Assembly: GCF_009724685.1 (NCBI RefSeq)
Contig: NZ_WMEF01000001.1
Coordinates: 806,001-870,000 of the forward strand
From: Lysinibacillus cavernae
Lineage (GTDB): Bacteria > Bacillota > Bacilli > Bacillales_A > Planococcaceae
Reading direction: 5' to 3'
Length of the DNA: 64,000 nt
How positions within the stretch are numbered: position 1 is the stretch's first letter; each line of letters starts with the position of its first letter. A model generated the notes under the pieces. It had not been told where the DNA came from, did not search any database, and saw only the letters and a list, made by a program, of their open reading frames with translations. Below are positions 29,337 to 38,452 of the stretch, in pieces. A program made the translations under genes and the position numbers.

Positions 29337-29353
29337 ATGTAATACCTATACAT
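29337..29353. promoter_or_regulatory. Candidate PadR operator
   Basis: A 17-base inverted repeat ATGTA-N7-TACAT lies 13 bases upstream of the padR start. PadR proteins often bind ATGT-ACAT palindromes of this length. A possible -10 TATAAT for the cassette sits just upstream on the minus strand. Confidence 0.5.
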
Positions 29354-29640
29354 CAGTTTATATTATATGCCGTATAGTATAGGGATAGTATATGACGTAT
29401 AACATTGATTGTCAATTTTTTCTTGATTCAGCAAAATTTCTATGAATTGAAAGCATAGTGGAAGATACAGAATAATTCCTCCTTTGCAGATGCTTGTTTT
29501 GATTTTTTTTAGTGGGCGTTCAAACATCTACTGAATTAATATAAGGCCACTGCCGATGCGCCAGCTGCAATGACGCAGAACTAAAATTGATTAAAGATAA
29601 ATTTTTCCAATAATGTTGGCGAAGATATTGTAAGAAAATA
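29354..29640. repeat. Gene-free stretch with a degenerate dispersed-repeat copy
   Basis: No gene is supported. From about 29420 the blocks TTCTTGATTCAGCA, GAATTGAAAGCATAGTG and ATTCCTCC are followed by GATGCTTGTTTTGATTTTTT. The last block has a close counterpart at 26310-26340, so the family extends beyond the core in these two copies. Confidence 0.4.
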
Positions 29641-29644
29641 ATAT

Positions 29645-29674
29645 TTGAAGATTAATAGGAGAATCTGTTATAGT
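29645..29674 (+). promoter_or_regulatory. Probable SigA promoter of the panB leader
   Basis: TTGAAG at 29645-29650, an 18-base spacer, and TATAGT at 29669-29674. It points at the structured region ahead of panB, about 265 bases before the gene. Confidence 0.5.
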
Positions 29675-29681
29675 ATGTGCA

Positions 29682-29853
29682 GAAGGGCAGTATCCATTGT
29701 GAACGGCACCTTCAAAAGCGCAAGATCCCATACTAACAAATATCTGCCTTGATCTTTTAAGACAGGGACGGAAGAAAACAATACGTTCAAACATAGCTTT
29801 TACGTTTGCAAGCTATGGTCTCTTGTCGAGAACTTTTAACAAGAGGTTTTTTA
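29682..29853 (+). ncRNA. Candidate structured leader or small RNA upstream of panBCD
   Basis: Downstream of the promoter above comes a stretch with several internal pairings: AAGGGCAG with CTGCCTT, AAGATC with GATCTT, and a perfect CATAGCTT / AAGCTATG hairpin at 29792-29817. An intrinsic terminator follows directly (29819-29853). There is no supportable reading frame. It could be a cis-acting leader for panBCD or an independent small RNA. I could not match it to a riboswitch class by eye. Confidence 0.4.
29819..29853 (+). terminator. First terminator ahead of panB
   Basis: Stem TCTCTTGT / ACAAGAGG with a G-T pair at its base and a 12-base loop, then six T residues. Confidence 0.75.
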
Positions 29854-29870
29854 TCAATGAACGAAACACT

Positions 29871-29906
29871 ACCCTTCTGTCTATTTTCGGTACAGAAGGG
29901 TTTTTC
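29871..29906 (+). terminator. Second terminator ahead of panB
   Basis: A perfect ten-base stem ACCCTTCTGT / ACAGAAGGGT, an 11-base loop and a T-rich tail, ending about 35 bases before the panB start. Two terminators in a row on the sense strand, directly ahead of the operon, suggest attenuation. Confidence 0.75.
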
Positions 29907-29939
29907 TGTTTTCTTCCCTTAAAAAAGGAGGACTACAAA

Positions 29940-30776
29940 ATGAAAACAACTACAGATTTTTTAAAGATGAAAGCAGCAGGCGAGAAAATTGTGATGGTTA
30001 CGGCATATGATTATCCAGCTGCTAAATTCGCTGAGGACGCTGATGTTGATATGATACTAGTCGGTGATTCACTTGGAATGGTCGTACTTGGTTATGATTC
30101 TACAATGCCAGTGACTGTAGCGGATATGGTTCATCATGCAAAAGCGGTGCGACGTGGGGCCAAAAATACGTTTATTGTTGTTGATATGCCATTCGGTTCG
30201 TATCATGGCGATGTCAATGAAACATTAAAAACAGCCGTTACTATGATGCAAGAAACAGGTGCCGATGCCCTAAAGGTGGAGGGAGCAGGAGATATCATTC
30301 CTGTTATTCGTAAATTAACGTCGGCTGGTATTCCAGTGGTTGCTCATTTAGGCTTACTGCCACAATCAGCAGGTGTGCTTGGTGGTTACAAGGTACAGGG
30401 GAAAACGGCTGAGCAGGCTGCCACACTTATTGAGGATGCAAAACAATGTGAAGAGGCTGGTGCTTGTGCAGTTGTGTTAGAATGTATCCCACATCAGCTG
30501 ACAGAGATTGTTTCAACCAGTCTTGTGATTCCAACGATAGGCATAGGAGCAGGTGTAGAAGCGGATGGACAAGTGTTGGTGTATCATGACATGTTAAGCT
30601 ACGGCTCGCACCATGTGCCAAAGTTTGTTCAACAATTTGCTGACATGGGAAAAGAAGTAAGGACAGGCATGGTTCGCTACGTTGAAGCGGTGAAAGCAGG
30701 TACTTTCCCTGCACCAATACATTTCTTCACGATGAAAGAGGAAGCGTTAGATCAGCTATACGGGGGTGTCAAATGA
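29940..30776 (+). CDS. panB: 3-methyl-2-oxobutanoate hydroxymethyltransferase
   Basis: First committed enzyme of pantothenate synthesis, adding a hydroxymethyl group from methylene-THF to ketoisovalerate. The TIM-barrel motifs [40 protein letters not shown] and [17 protein letters not shown] are visible. ATG 29940 with AAGGAGG eight bases upstream is the start; the longer frame crosses the terminators. 278 residues. It overlaps panC by four bases. Confidence 0.96.
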   Translation: MKTTTDFLKMKAAGEKIVMVTAYDYPAAKFAEDADVDMILVGDSLGMVVLGYDSTMPVTVADMVHHAKAVRRGAKNTFIVVDMPFGSYHGDVNETLKTAVTMMQETGADALKVEGAGDIIPVIRKLTSAGIPVVAHLGLLPQSAGVLGGYKVQGKTAEQAATLIEDAKQCEEAGACAVVLECIPHQLTEIVSTSLVIPTIGIGAGVEADGQVLVYHDMLSYGSHHVPKFVQQFADMGKEVRTGMVRYVEAVKAGTFPAPIHFFTMKEEALDQLYGGVK

Positions 30777-31630
30777 TGAAAGTTGTAACGACTATACAAG
30801 CATTAACTGCAGAAATTCAGGCAGCTAAGCAAGGACAAAAAACAATTGGGCTTGTTCCGACGATGGGCTATTTACATGAAGGCCATTTAACATTGGCGCA
30901 AACAGCTCGTGCAGAAAATGATGTCGTTGTGATGAGCATATTCGTTAACCCAACACAATTTGGCCCAAATGAAGATTTAGAAAGCTATCCTCGTGATTTA
31001 CCTAGAGATATAGCCTTGGCAGAGTCTGTCGGTGTAGATATTGTGTTTGCACCAAGTGTGGAAGAAATGTATCCCCAAGATGGCGGAATTCGTATCCATG
31101 CGGGTGAACAAGCAACGATTCTTTGTGGAGCGAGCCGCCCTGGTCATTTTGATGGTGTTTTACAGGTTGTCTCTAAATTATTCAATTTAACACTGCCAAC
31201 ACGGGCTTATTTCGGTCAAAAAGATGCACAGCAAGTTGCGATTATTGCTACGATGGTACGTGATTTTAATTTCCCTTTAGAAATGCGCGTTGTACCAATT
31301 GTGCGCGAGGAGGACGGTTTAGCGAAATCTTCTCGTAATGTCTATTTAAGTGAGTCAGAGCGACAAGAGGCACCTGCGATCAATGAGGCATTACAATTGG
31401 CACGCGATAGCTTTTTAGCGAACGGTGATGTGGATAGCGCACTTGCAAAAGCAAAAGCTCATATTCATGCTCGAACACATGGCCGTATTGATTATATTGA
31501 ATTATTAGCATACCCTGATTTAACACCAGTGACAGCTGCAACACAGCAAGCCCTGTTGGCAGCAGCCGTCTATATAGGTAAAACACGCTTAATCGACAAT
31601 TGTATTTTTACTGTGAAAGAGGGACTATAA
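30773..31630 (+). CDS. panC: Pantothenate synthetase
   Basis: Condenses pantoate with beta-alanine using ATP. The nucleotidyl-transferase motif [13 protein letters not shown] contains the HIGH-like HEGH, and [12 protein letters not shown] and KSSRNVYLS are typical. 285 residues. Starts within the panB stop (ATGA); ATG 30776 is an alternative. The beta-alanine it needs is made by the adjacent panD, or could come from the pyrimidine locus near 55 kb. Confidence 0.96.
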   Translation: MMKVVTTIQALTAEIQAAKQGQKTIGLVPTMGYLHEGHLTLAQTARAENDVVVMSIFVNPTQFGPNEDLESYPRDLPRDIALAESVGVDIVFAPSVEEMYPQDGGIRIHAGEQATILCGASRPGHFDGVLQVVSKLFNLTLPTRAYFGQKDAQQVAIIATMVRDFNFPLEMRVVPIVREEDGLAKSSRNVYLSESERQEAPAINEALQLARDSFLANGDVDSALAKAKAHIHARTHGRIDYIELLAYPDLTPVTAATQQALLAAAVYIGKTRLIDNCIFTVKEGL

Positions 31631-31631
31631 C

Positions 31632-32015
31632 ATGTTACGTATGATGATGAATAGTAAAATCCACCGTGCAACAGTGACACAGGCGGATCTTAATTATGTA
31701 GGGTCAATAACAATTGATGAAGATATTTTAGATGCAGTAGGTATGCTGGCAAACGAAAAAGTACATGTCGTTAATAATAATAATGGCGCTCGTTTTGAAA
31801 CATATATTATTGCTGGTGAACGAGGCTCGGGAGTGATTTGTGTCAATGGCGCAGCAGCAAGACTTGTACAACGCGGCGATATTGTGATCATTATTTCCTA
31901 TGTGTATGTAGATAATCATGAGGCTAAAGATCATAAACCAACGGTAGCCATTATGGGAGAGGGCAATATGATTAAAGAAATGATCGCACACGAGCCTGAA
32001 GCGACAGTGATGTGA
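31632..32015 (+). CDS. panD: Aspartate 1-decarboxylase proenzyme
   Basis: Pyruvoyl enzyme giving beta-alanine from aspartate. The self-cleavage site is the Gly-Ser of YVGSITID near residues 27-28, and [20 protein letters not shown] is typical. 127 residues. It begins one base after the panC stop and ends the panBCD operon. Confidence 0.96.
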   Translation: MLRMMMNSKIHRATVTQADLNYVGSITIDEDILDAVGMLANEKVHVVNNNNGARFETYIIAGERGSGVICVNGAAARLVQRGDIVIIISYVYVDNHEAKDHKPTVAIMGEGNMIKEMIAHEPEATVM

Positions 32016-32055
32016 AAATGAGTTTTACAGCAATTGTGTAAGTTTAATAGCAGAT

Positions 32056-32092
32056 AGGAGGATGGCAAAGCAAAGCCAATCCTCCTTTTTTT
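32056..32092 (+). terminator. Intrinsic terminator after panD
   Basis: Stem AGGAGGATGGC / GCCAATCCTCCT with one bulge, followed by seven T residues. Confidence 0.85.
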
Positions 32093-32254
32093 ACGATTGA
32101 ATTTATTATAAAAGTATCTGGTAAAATTTCGCTTTCATTACTATTAAACTATTTTTTAAAATTATAATTTTACAAATGTTCTAGTATTTTGTGTCATATT
32201 TATGTAGAATTTAGTTGTAAGTACATCAATTTACTAATGGAGGTATCTTTTGTA

Positions 32255-34414
32255 ATGGAAAATAAACGTAGCAAATTTTTAACAGTAACTGCAGCAGCCT
32301 TAGCAGTAACAGCGGTAGCGGCAGCGCCAGCATCAGCGGCAAGTCCATTTTCAGATGTAAAAGAAAGTCATGCAGATTATGAAGGCATTGTTACACTTCA
32401 TGCAGCAGGGATTATCAGCGGATACACAGATGGTACATTTAAACCAGATACAAATGTCACACGTGGACAAGCTGCAAAAATGATTGCAGGTGCATTAAAG
32501 CTGGATACAAAAGATGTGGAGAATCCAAACTATACAGATATTGATGTATCTAATCCATTTTACGGCCCAATTGCAGCACTTGCAGGATTAGATGTCATTA
32601 CAGGTTATGGTGACAACACATTCCGTCCAAACCAAACGATTACACATGGTGATTTAGCAAAAATCTTGGCATCTATCCAAACATTACCAGAGCTAGAAAG
32701 TGCTAAAAACCATGCGGCTAGCGATAATGTTACACGTGGTCAACTAGCAACTTTAATTGCGGAAGCTCTAACAAAATCAAACACAGAAACACCAGAGACT
32801 CCTGAAAAACCTGAAACGCCAGAAAAACCTGAAACACCAGAAGATGCATTTTCATTATCGATTTTACATGTGAATGATACACATGCTCGTGCTAACGAAT
32901 TGCCTAAATTAGCTACAGCAGTAAAAGAGCAGCGTGAAGCTAAAGAAAATGTACTAACATTACACGCTGGTGATGCATTTAGCGGTACATTATACTTTAA
33001 CGAATTCCATGGGAAAGCTGACCTTGCACTATTAAATGAAATTGGTTTTGATGCCATGGTATTTGGTAACCATGAATTTGATTTAGGTTCATCACCTGAA
33101 GGACATCAAGCACTAGCAGATTTTGTTAAAGGTGCTAAGTTCCCATTCGTTGGTGCCAATACAGATTTCTCAGCAGATGATAAATTCACAGGTTTATTTA
33201 CAGACTTAGTTTCAAGTGAGCCTGAGAATGGTAAAATTTATTCAGGTATTGTGAAAGAAATCGATGGAGAAAAAGTAGGTATTTTTGGCTTAACGACAGA
33301 AGAAACATTGGATATTGCTTCTCCTGGTAAAGTAACATTTACAAACTATATTGAAGAAGCAAAAAAAGCAGTGGCAGCCTTTGAAGGCATGGGCGTCAAC
33401 AAAATTATCGCTTTAACACATATCGGTTACAATGATAATCCAAATGTAGATAATGATATTTTATTAGCGAAAAACGTACCAGGCATTGATGTGATCGTTG
33501 GTGGACATGACCATACGAAATTAGACAAGCCATTTGTTGTTGATACAAACACAGTGGGCGAAGCAAAAGACGCGACATTAATCGTACAAGCAAATGAATA
33601 TGTAAAATATTTAGGTACTCTTGATGTAACATTTGATGGAAATGGTGTTGTAACTGAGCATGGTGGCGAATTAATCGAACTTGGTAAAGTAGCAGAAGAC
33701 CAGACATTAGTGAAATTACTTGAACCGTACAAAGCAAAAGTAGATGAAGTTAGTAGCAAGGAAATCGGGGTAAAAATTGCTGAAGAGTTAGCAAATCCAC
33801 GTGCAACTGAAGAAAAACTTGAAAGTGTACGTAGCAATGAAACAGCTCTAGGTAATATCATTACAGACGGTATGCTAGCAAAAGCTCAAAAATATACAGA
33901 TAAAACTGTTGTGATGGCATTGCAAAATGGCGGTGGTATTCGCGCAGCAATTCCAGCTGGCAATATTACAGTTGGTCAGGTAATTACTGTATTACCATTT
34001 GGTAACACATTAGCATTAATGGATGTTACTGGAGCTGATTTAAAGGCAGCATTTGAAGTATCTCTGAAAAGTGCACCGAAAGAAAACGGTGGTTTCCTAC
34101 ACATTGGTGGAGCAAAACTACAATATGATTCATCAAAAGAAGTAGGCTCACGTGTTGTATCTATCGAATATTTAGATAAAGCAACTGGAAAGTATGTTGC
34201 TTTAGAAGATAATAAAACATATACAGTGGCAACAAATGCTTTCACTGCTAAAGGTGGAGACGGCTTTGATATGTTTGCGAAAGCATATGAAGAAGGTCGT
34301 GTTACAGATTTAGGCTTATCTGACTGGGAGAACCTACAAGAGCAATTGCTTTCACTAAAAGAAGTGAAAACAACAACAGAAGGTCGTATTGTTGATCTTG
34401 CAAAAAAACAATAA
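32255..34414 (+). CDS. S-layer-anchored 5'-nucleotidase (SLH + metallophosphatase)
   Basis: 719-residue exported enzyme. A signal peptide (MENKRSKFLTVTAAALAVTA, cut near ASA-ASP) leads to SLH repeats, of which two are clear (FSDVKESHADYEGIVTLHAA, YTDIDVSNPFYGPIAALA) and a third is degenerate. A linker of PEKPET repeats follows. Then come a metallophosphatase domain (VNDTHA, HAGDAF, GNHEFD, GGHDHT) and a C-terminal 5'-nucleotidase domain (NGGGIRA, GGDGFDMF). It likely dephosphorylates extracellular nucleotides while held on secondary cell-wall polymer. ATG 32255 follows TGGAGGT. It sits between panD and dinG, neighbours in B. subtilis. Confidence 0.92.
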   Translation: MENKRSKFLTVTAAALAVTAVAAAPASAASPFSDVKESHADYEGIVTLHAAGIISGYTDGTFKPDTNVTRGQAAKMIAGALKLDTKDVENPNYTDIDVSNPFYGPIAALAGLDVITGYGDNTFRPNQTITHGDLAKILASIQTLPELESAKNHAASDNVTRGQLATLIAEALTKSNTETPETPEKPETPEKPETPEDAFSLSILHVNDTHARANELPKLATAVKEQREAKENVLTLHAGDAFSGTLYFNEFHGKADLALLNEIGFDAMVFGNHEFDLGSSPEGHQALADFVKGAKFPFVGANTDFSADDKFTGLFTDLVSSEPENGKIYSGIVKEIDGEKVGIFGLTTEETLDIASPGKVTFTNYIEEAKKAVAAFEGMGVNKIIALTHIGYNDNPNVDNDILLAKNVPGIDVIVGGHDHTKLDKPFVVDTNTVGEAKDATLIVQANEYVKYLGTLDVTFDGNGVVTEHGGELIELGKVAEDQTLVKLLEPYKAKVDEVSSKEIGVKIAEELANPRATEEKLESVRSNETALGNIITDGMLAKAQKYTDKTVVMALQNGGGIRAAIPAGNITVGQVITVLPFGNTLALMDVTGADLKAAFEVSLKSAPKENGGFLHIGGAKLQYDSSKEVGSRVVSIEYLDKATGKYVALEDNKTYTVATNAFTAKGGDGFDMFAKAYEEGRVTDLGLSDWENLQEQLLSLKEVKTTTEGRIVDLAKKQ
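32788..32843 (+). repeat. Short tandem repeat encoding PEKPET linker
   Basis: Three imperfect 18-base units coding for PETPEK-type hexapeptides separate the SLH repeats from the enzyme domain. The unit number may vary between strains. Confidence 0.75.
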
Positions 34415-34452
34415 TACAACAGGTAGAATAATTTCAAATTGATTCACTAATT

Positions 34453-34491
34453 TGCGTAACCTTAGGGGCTTCCTCTAAGGTTGCGTTTTTT
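34453..34491 (+). terminator. Intrinsic terminator after the 5'-nucleotidase gene
   Basis: Stem AACCTTAGGG / CTCTAAGGTT (one G-T pair), a short loop, and a T-run shortly after. Confidence 0.75.
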
Positions 34492-34626
34492 GTATGGAAT
34501 ATGTGCTTTGTTATTTTCAACTTTATAGACTAAACTCATCGACATCAGGGGGTGAAAGGATGCCGTAGAGCCAAATATATGATAAAATTCAACTTATCTA
34601 ATGTGAACTGTGAGTTGAGATGTATG

Positions 34627-37395
34627 ATGGAAAGTCAAAAATATGCAATTGTAGATTTGGAGACAACTGGTCATTCACCAGCAAATGGCGACCGCATGAT
34701 TCAAATTGCAGTTGTGATTATGAAAGATTGGGAAATTGAGCGCAACTTTACGAAGTTTATTCACCCAGGCAAAGCCATTCCGTCTTTCATTCAGGATTTA
34801 ACACATATTACGGATGAGGATGTAAAGGACGCCTTGCCGTTTGAGGCGCATGCCGATTACATATATGAGCTGCTTAGTGACTGTGTATTTGTCGCACATA
34901 ATGCAGATTTTGACTTATCCTTTTTACAAGCGGAGTTTAAGCGTGCAGGTCTCCCTAAATGGCAGGGTAAAAAAATGGATACCGTGGAGCTGGCGAAAAT
35001 ATTATTTCCGATGTCACTTAGCTTTAAGCTAGGTGATTTAGCAGCAGATTTAAATATAGAGTTAGCCAATGCACACCGAGCGGACGACGATGCACGTGCA
35101 ACGGCTGAATTATTTAAGCGTTGCTGGAAGGAGCTACTGAATCTTCCACAGCTAACACTTGAACAAATGCATAAACGCTCATTTAGATTAAAATCCAATT
35201 TATCTCAGCTTTTTTTCGAAGCTCTTCAAATTAAACGCCAGCATGTGACAGTTAATGAGCATGTGCATTATTACCGCAATTTTGCTATTTGTAATGGTCG
35301 AAATATGCACAAGAATACGTCAGAAATGATTGCCTACCCTCAAACTATTGAAGAAAAAATAGCCTTAATGACAAAAGCACTGCCAAACTTTGAGGAGCGT
35401 CCTGCACAATTTGAGATGATGGACACAATTTGGCAAGCATTACATGACCAACAGGAGTGTGTGATTGAAGCCTCTACAGGTATTGGTAAAACAGCTGGCT
35501 ATTTACTTCCTGCTATTTTATATGCCCGTGCTGTCAATAAAAAGATAGCGATTAGCACCTATACTTCGTATTTACAGGAACAGCTTGTAGAGGAGGAGTT
35601 ACCTAAGATAGAAAAAATTCTTGGGATGAAAGTGAACTTGTGCGTGCTAAAGGGCATGCAGCATTACATTGATCTTGACCGCTTTGAGCAATGTATGGCA
35701 TATGCTGATGGGTCCTATGATGATACGTTTACTATTTTACAAATACTCGTTTGGTTGACGAAAACAGAGACAGGTGTGTTAAGTGAGCTAAATGTTTCAG
35801 GCGGCGGACAATTGTTTTTAGAGAAAATCCGAAAAATACCGAATGATAAGTCTTCAAGGGGCTTTGATTTCTATGAACAGGCTTTAAAGAACAGTGCATT
35901 TGCTGACTGTATTGTGACGAATCATGCCATGGTGTTAAGCGATTTAGTGCGCCAAACGCCAATATTTACACAAATTGATGGCTTGGTTATTGATGAAGCG
36001 CATCAATTTATTCAGGCAGCCATGCAGCAGGATGAAGTAGTCTTCTCCTATACACAATGGAAATATATTTTTGGACAAATTGGTACGATGGAGGATACCG
36101 CTCTATTTCAACAATTTTGTCATGCGGCGAAGAAAAAACAGCGTGTGCCAATGCAAAATTTACAGCGATTGGATGCACAATTTATACGCTTACAACGGAC
36201 ATTTGATGAGACAATCCAGCGTGCTATCCAAAAAATGCAGCACCAAGTGAAAGGGAAGCAAGCAGGTAGTAAATGCTCCTTATTTTTAGAGGATGTATCT
36301 CTTGCTAAAGAATCGTTTTCGCAAGTAAGTAAGCAGACACAGCAATGGCTTGATCTCGCGACGGGAATTACCCAGGCATTCGAAAATAATATCGAGCAAC
36401 TAGATAATAACGACATCTATGTGTTATCTGAATGGCAATATTGGATTCGAGAAGTAAAAATAAAAATTGCTGAATGGGAAGAAATTTTTCTGTCACCACA
36501 GGACGGAAACTCTGTTTGGATAGAATTTAATGTACGCAGTGTTCCTGGCAGTTTACATGTCTTTAAGAAGCCAGTTAATGTCACACCAATCATTGAACAA
36601 GTATTAGCGCCACTTCGTCAGCAAGCAAGTATTGTTTGGACATCAGGTACTTTAACCGTACCAGGCAATGAGCGTTTTGTCACACGGCAGTTAGGGATTT
36701 CTGATGCTGTAGAGGTCATGAAACTGCAAGCACCACCAGCCTATTATGCTGGTGCTAAAGCATTTATTGTTACAGATATGCCAGATATTCAGCATGTCAG
36801 TCAAGAAGAATATATTGAAGCGGTTGCTCATGCGATAACACGGACAGTCCGTATGACGGAGGGGCGGTGCTTTGTGCTCTTCACGGCACAGGATATGCTG
36901 CGAAAAACAGTCGAGCTTATTCAAGACAGTGAACTTTTAGATGACTACATGATTTTTGCACAAGGTGTTACGGGCGGTAGCCGTATGCGGATTCTAAAAT
37001 CATTCCAAAAATTTAGCCATGCTGTTCTTTTTGGCACAAACAGCTTTTGGGAGGGTGTGGATGTTCCAGGCGATGCTCTTGCCTCTGTCATTGTTGTGCG
37101 GTTACCATTTTCTTCACCAGAAGAGCCTGTTTTTAAGGCGAGAGCGAAGCATCTAACAGCTCAAGGCCTCAATTCCTTTACAGAGCTTTCCTTACCAGAA
37201 GCTATTATGCGCTTTAAACAAGGCTTTGGTCGATTAATTCGTTCTTCTCAGGATAAAGGAGCCTTTATTGTACTAGACCGTCGTATTACTAGTAAGTCCT
37301 ACGGTAAAGAATTTATTAAGGCACTACCACCAATCGACGTAAGGAAATTGCAGCTACCCGAATTGTTAAAAGAACTGAATGATTGGCAAAAATAG
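34627..37395 (+). CDS. dinG: DinG-type helicase with N-terminal exonuclease domain
   Basis: About 922 residues. The first 170 residues are a DEDD exonuclease domain (AIVDLETTG, HNADFDLSFL, HRADDDARAT). The rest is an XPD/DinG-like superfamily 2 helicase with Walker A ASTGIGKTAGY, DEAH box VIDEAHQF, and C-terminal GTNSFWEGVDVPG and QGFGRLIRS. No Fe-S cysteine set is evident, as in the Bacillales form. The frame opens at 34552, but homology favours 34627 (or 34624); the ribosome site there is weak. An exact start cannot be settled here. B. subtilis dinG follows panD in the same way. Confidence 0.93.
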   Translation: MESQKYAIVDLETTGHSPANGDRMIQIAVVIMKDWEIERNFTKFIHPGKAIPSFIQDLTHITDEDVKDALPFEAHADYIYELLSDCVFVAHNADFDLSFLQAEFKRAGLPKWQGKKMDTVELAKILFPMSLSFKLGDLAADLNIELANAHRADDDARATAELFKRCWKELLNLPQLTLEQMHKRSFRLKSNLSQLFFEALQIKRQHVTVNEHVHYYRNFAICNGRNMHKNTSEMIAYPQTIEEKIALMTKALPNFEERPAQFEMMDTIWQALHDQQECVIEASTGIGKTAGYLLPAILYARAVNKKIAISTYTSYLQEQLVEEELPKIEKILGMKVNLCVLKGMQHYIDLDRFEQCMAYADGSYDDTFTILQILVWLTKTETGVLSELNVSGGGQLFLEKIRKIPNDKSSRGFDFYEQALKNSAFADCIVTNHAMVLSDLVRQTPIFTQIDGLVIDEAHQFIQAAMQQDEVVFSYTQWKYIFGQIGTMEDTALFQQFCHAAKKKQRVPMQNLQRLDAQFIRLQRTFDETIQRAIQKMQHQVKGKQAGSKCSLFLEDVSLAKESFSQVSKQTQQWLDLATGITQAFENNIEQLDNNDIYVLSEWQYWIREVKIKIAEWEEIFLSPQDGNSVWIEFNVRSVPGSLHVFKKPVNVTPIIEQVLAPLRQQASIVWTSGTLTVPGNERFVTRQLGISDAVEVMKLQAPPAYYAGAKAFIVTDMPDIQHVSQEEYIEAVAHAITRTVRMTEGRCFVLFTAQDMLRKTVELIQDSELLDDYMIFAQGVTGGSRMRILKSFQKFSHAVLFGTNSFWEGVDVPGDALASVIVVRLPFSSPEEPVFKARAKHLTAQGLNSFTELSLPEAIMRFKQGFGRLIRSSQDKGAFIVLDRRITSKSYGKEFIKALPPIDVRKLQLPELLKELNDWQK

Positions 37396-37398
37396 AGA

Positions 37399-37436
37399 AA
37401 ATCCCTTTTAGCACAAGCTAGAAGGGATTTCTTTTG
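37399..37436 (+). terminator. Intrinsic terminator after dinG
   Basis: A 14-base stem AAATCCCTTTTAGC / GCTAGAAGGGATTT with one G-T pair, ACAA loop and CTTTT tail. Confidence 0.85.
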
Positions 37437-37485
37437 CATTATATGAATTTTTCAATGTCATGAAATAATTATTTTGCTATCATAA

Positions 37486-38160
37486 TTATTTTTTATTTTT
37501 CTCATCAAAAAGGTTGGCATTTAGAACAATTTCAGTAATATATTTCATGACGATTTCAGTAGCTTGTTGTGCATCATAGCTTTTGCGATTGTTTAATAGG
37601 TTGGTAAACATACCTTGCCAAATTAATAGTGTTAATTCATTGATCGCATCAACATTACCTTCTGTTAAATATCCTTCTTTTAAGGCAATTTCTAGCATTG
37701 AACGTCCCCGTTTGGTCAGGCTATGTTGGAATAGAATGGCCGTTAAATCTTCAGGAATATTGATTAAATCATTGGGATAAAAATTATAATAATTCTCCAA
37801 TAGTTTTTCTGGCGTTTCTCCTAGGTCCATGATAAAGACTGCATGGAAAATTTGTGGTTGTTTAAAGGAGTATTGGCAAAAGCATTCCCATGCCAATAAA
37901 TATTTATCAATGGGGTCTTTGCCTCTTTCTATGTAACGGGCAACTTCGTTTGTATAATCTTGCATACATCTCATCGATGCAAAAAAAAGTAGATGGGAGA
38001 TTTCTGAAAAATAGTTGTAGATAGTTGCACTATTATAACCGGCTTTATCAGCAACTTTTCTAATCGTTACATTTTCTAGTCCTTCTTCTTCAATAATTTC
38101 CGCTGTGGCGTCTACAAAGTATTTCCACATACGGCGCCTTTGCATTTCCTTTTTTTTCAA
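37486..38160 (-). CDS. TetR-family transcriptional regulator
   Basis: 224 residues. The N-terminal helix-turn-helix is clear: AEIIEEEGLENVTIRKVADK, then AGYNSATIYNYFSEISHLL. The C-terminal ligand-binding part is helical and unclassified. It is divergent from the CocE-like hydrolase and the MFS gene, so it probably represses them and responds to a related ligand. Candidate operators lie in the 292-base gap. Confidence 0.88.
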   Translation of the reverse strand: MKKKEMQRRRMWKYFVDATAEIIEEEGLENVTIRKVADKAGYNSATIYNYFSEISHLLFFASMRCMQDYTNEVARYIERGKDPIDKYLLAWECFCQYSFKQPQIFHAVFIMDLGETPEKLLENYYNFYPNDLINIPEDLTAILFQHSLTKRGRSMLEIALKEGYLTEGNVDAINELTLLIWQGMFTNLLNNRKSYDAQQATEIVMKYITEIVLNANLFDEKNKK

Positions 38161-38279
38161 AATAGAACCCCTCCGACCAACAATTATAATGTAAAATCAT
38201 TTGTTGAATGTATAAATTTACCTTATATACGCTAATTTAATCTTATTATAGCATAGCAATTTAAATTTCTATCTTCAAT

Positions 38280-38335
38280 TATATCACTTGATTTTGCAAT
38301 TTTCAGAGTTGTGCATTGGATTTTCAGGTGATATA
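38280..38335. promoter_or_regulatory. Inverted repeat in the TetR-hydrolase gap
   Basis: Arms TATATCACTTG (38280-38290) and CAGGTGATATA (38325-38335) are complementary with one G-T pair, 34 bases apart. They could be two half-sites for the adjacent regulator or part of one looped structure. Confidence 0.35.
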
Positions 38336-38336
38336 C

Positions 38337-38365
38337 TAATCACAATTATTTTATAATCATGATTA
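38337..38365. promoter_or_regulatory. Candidate operator overlapping a -10 element
   Basis: TAATCA and TGATTA form an inverted repeat 29 bases across that encloses TATAAT at 38352-38357. A repressor bound here would block transcription toward the hydrolase, as expected for TetR control. Confidence 0.4.
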
Positions 38366-38452
38366 CTAAATAATCTAGATTAACAATAATGAAATTACGC
38401 CTACGTTAGGACAAAGGTAACTGGGCTTAGACACAAGGGGAGGATTTATTCA

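Noticed and set aside
29682..29853. 6S RNA, SRP RNA or T-box leader
   Set aside because: I could not match the conserved features of these RNAs; there is no T-box sequence and no long closing stem between the ends.
32788..32843. CRISPR-like direct repeats
   Set aside because: The units are adjacent 18-base coding repeats for a protein linker, without spacers.
33427..33861. Antisense frames of up to 150 codons within the 5'-nucleotidase gene
   Set aside because: Real domains on the plus strand account for the sequence; antisense products show no motif.
34552..34568. Strong GGGGGTGA ribosome-like site followed by ATG CCG TAG upstream of dinG, a possible two-codon leader
   Set aside because: A two-codon frame cannot be distinguished from chance, and the dinG start itself is uncertain; no stem linking it to dinG control was found.
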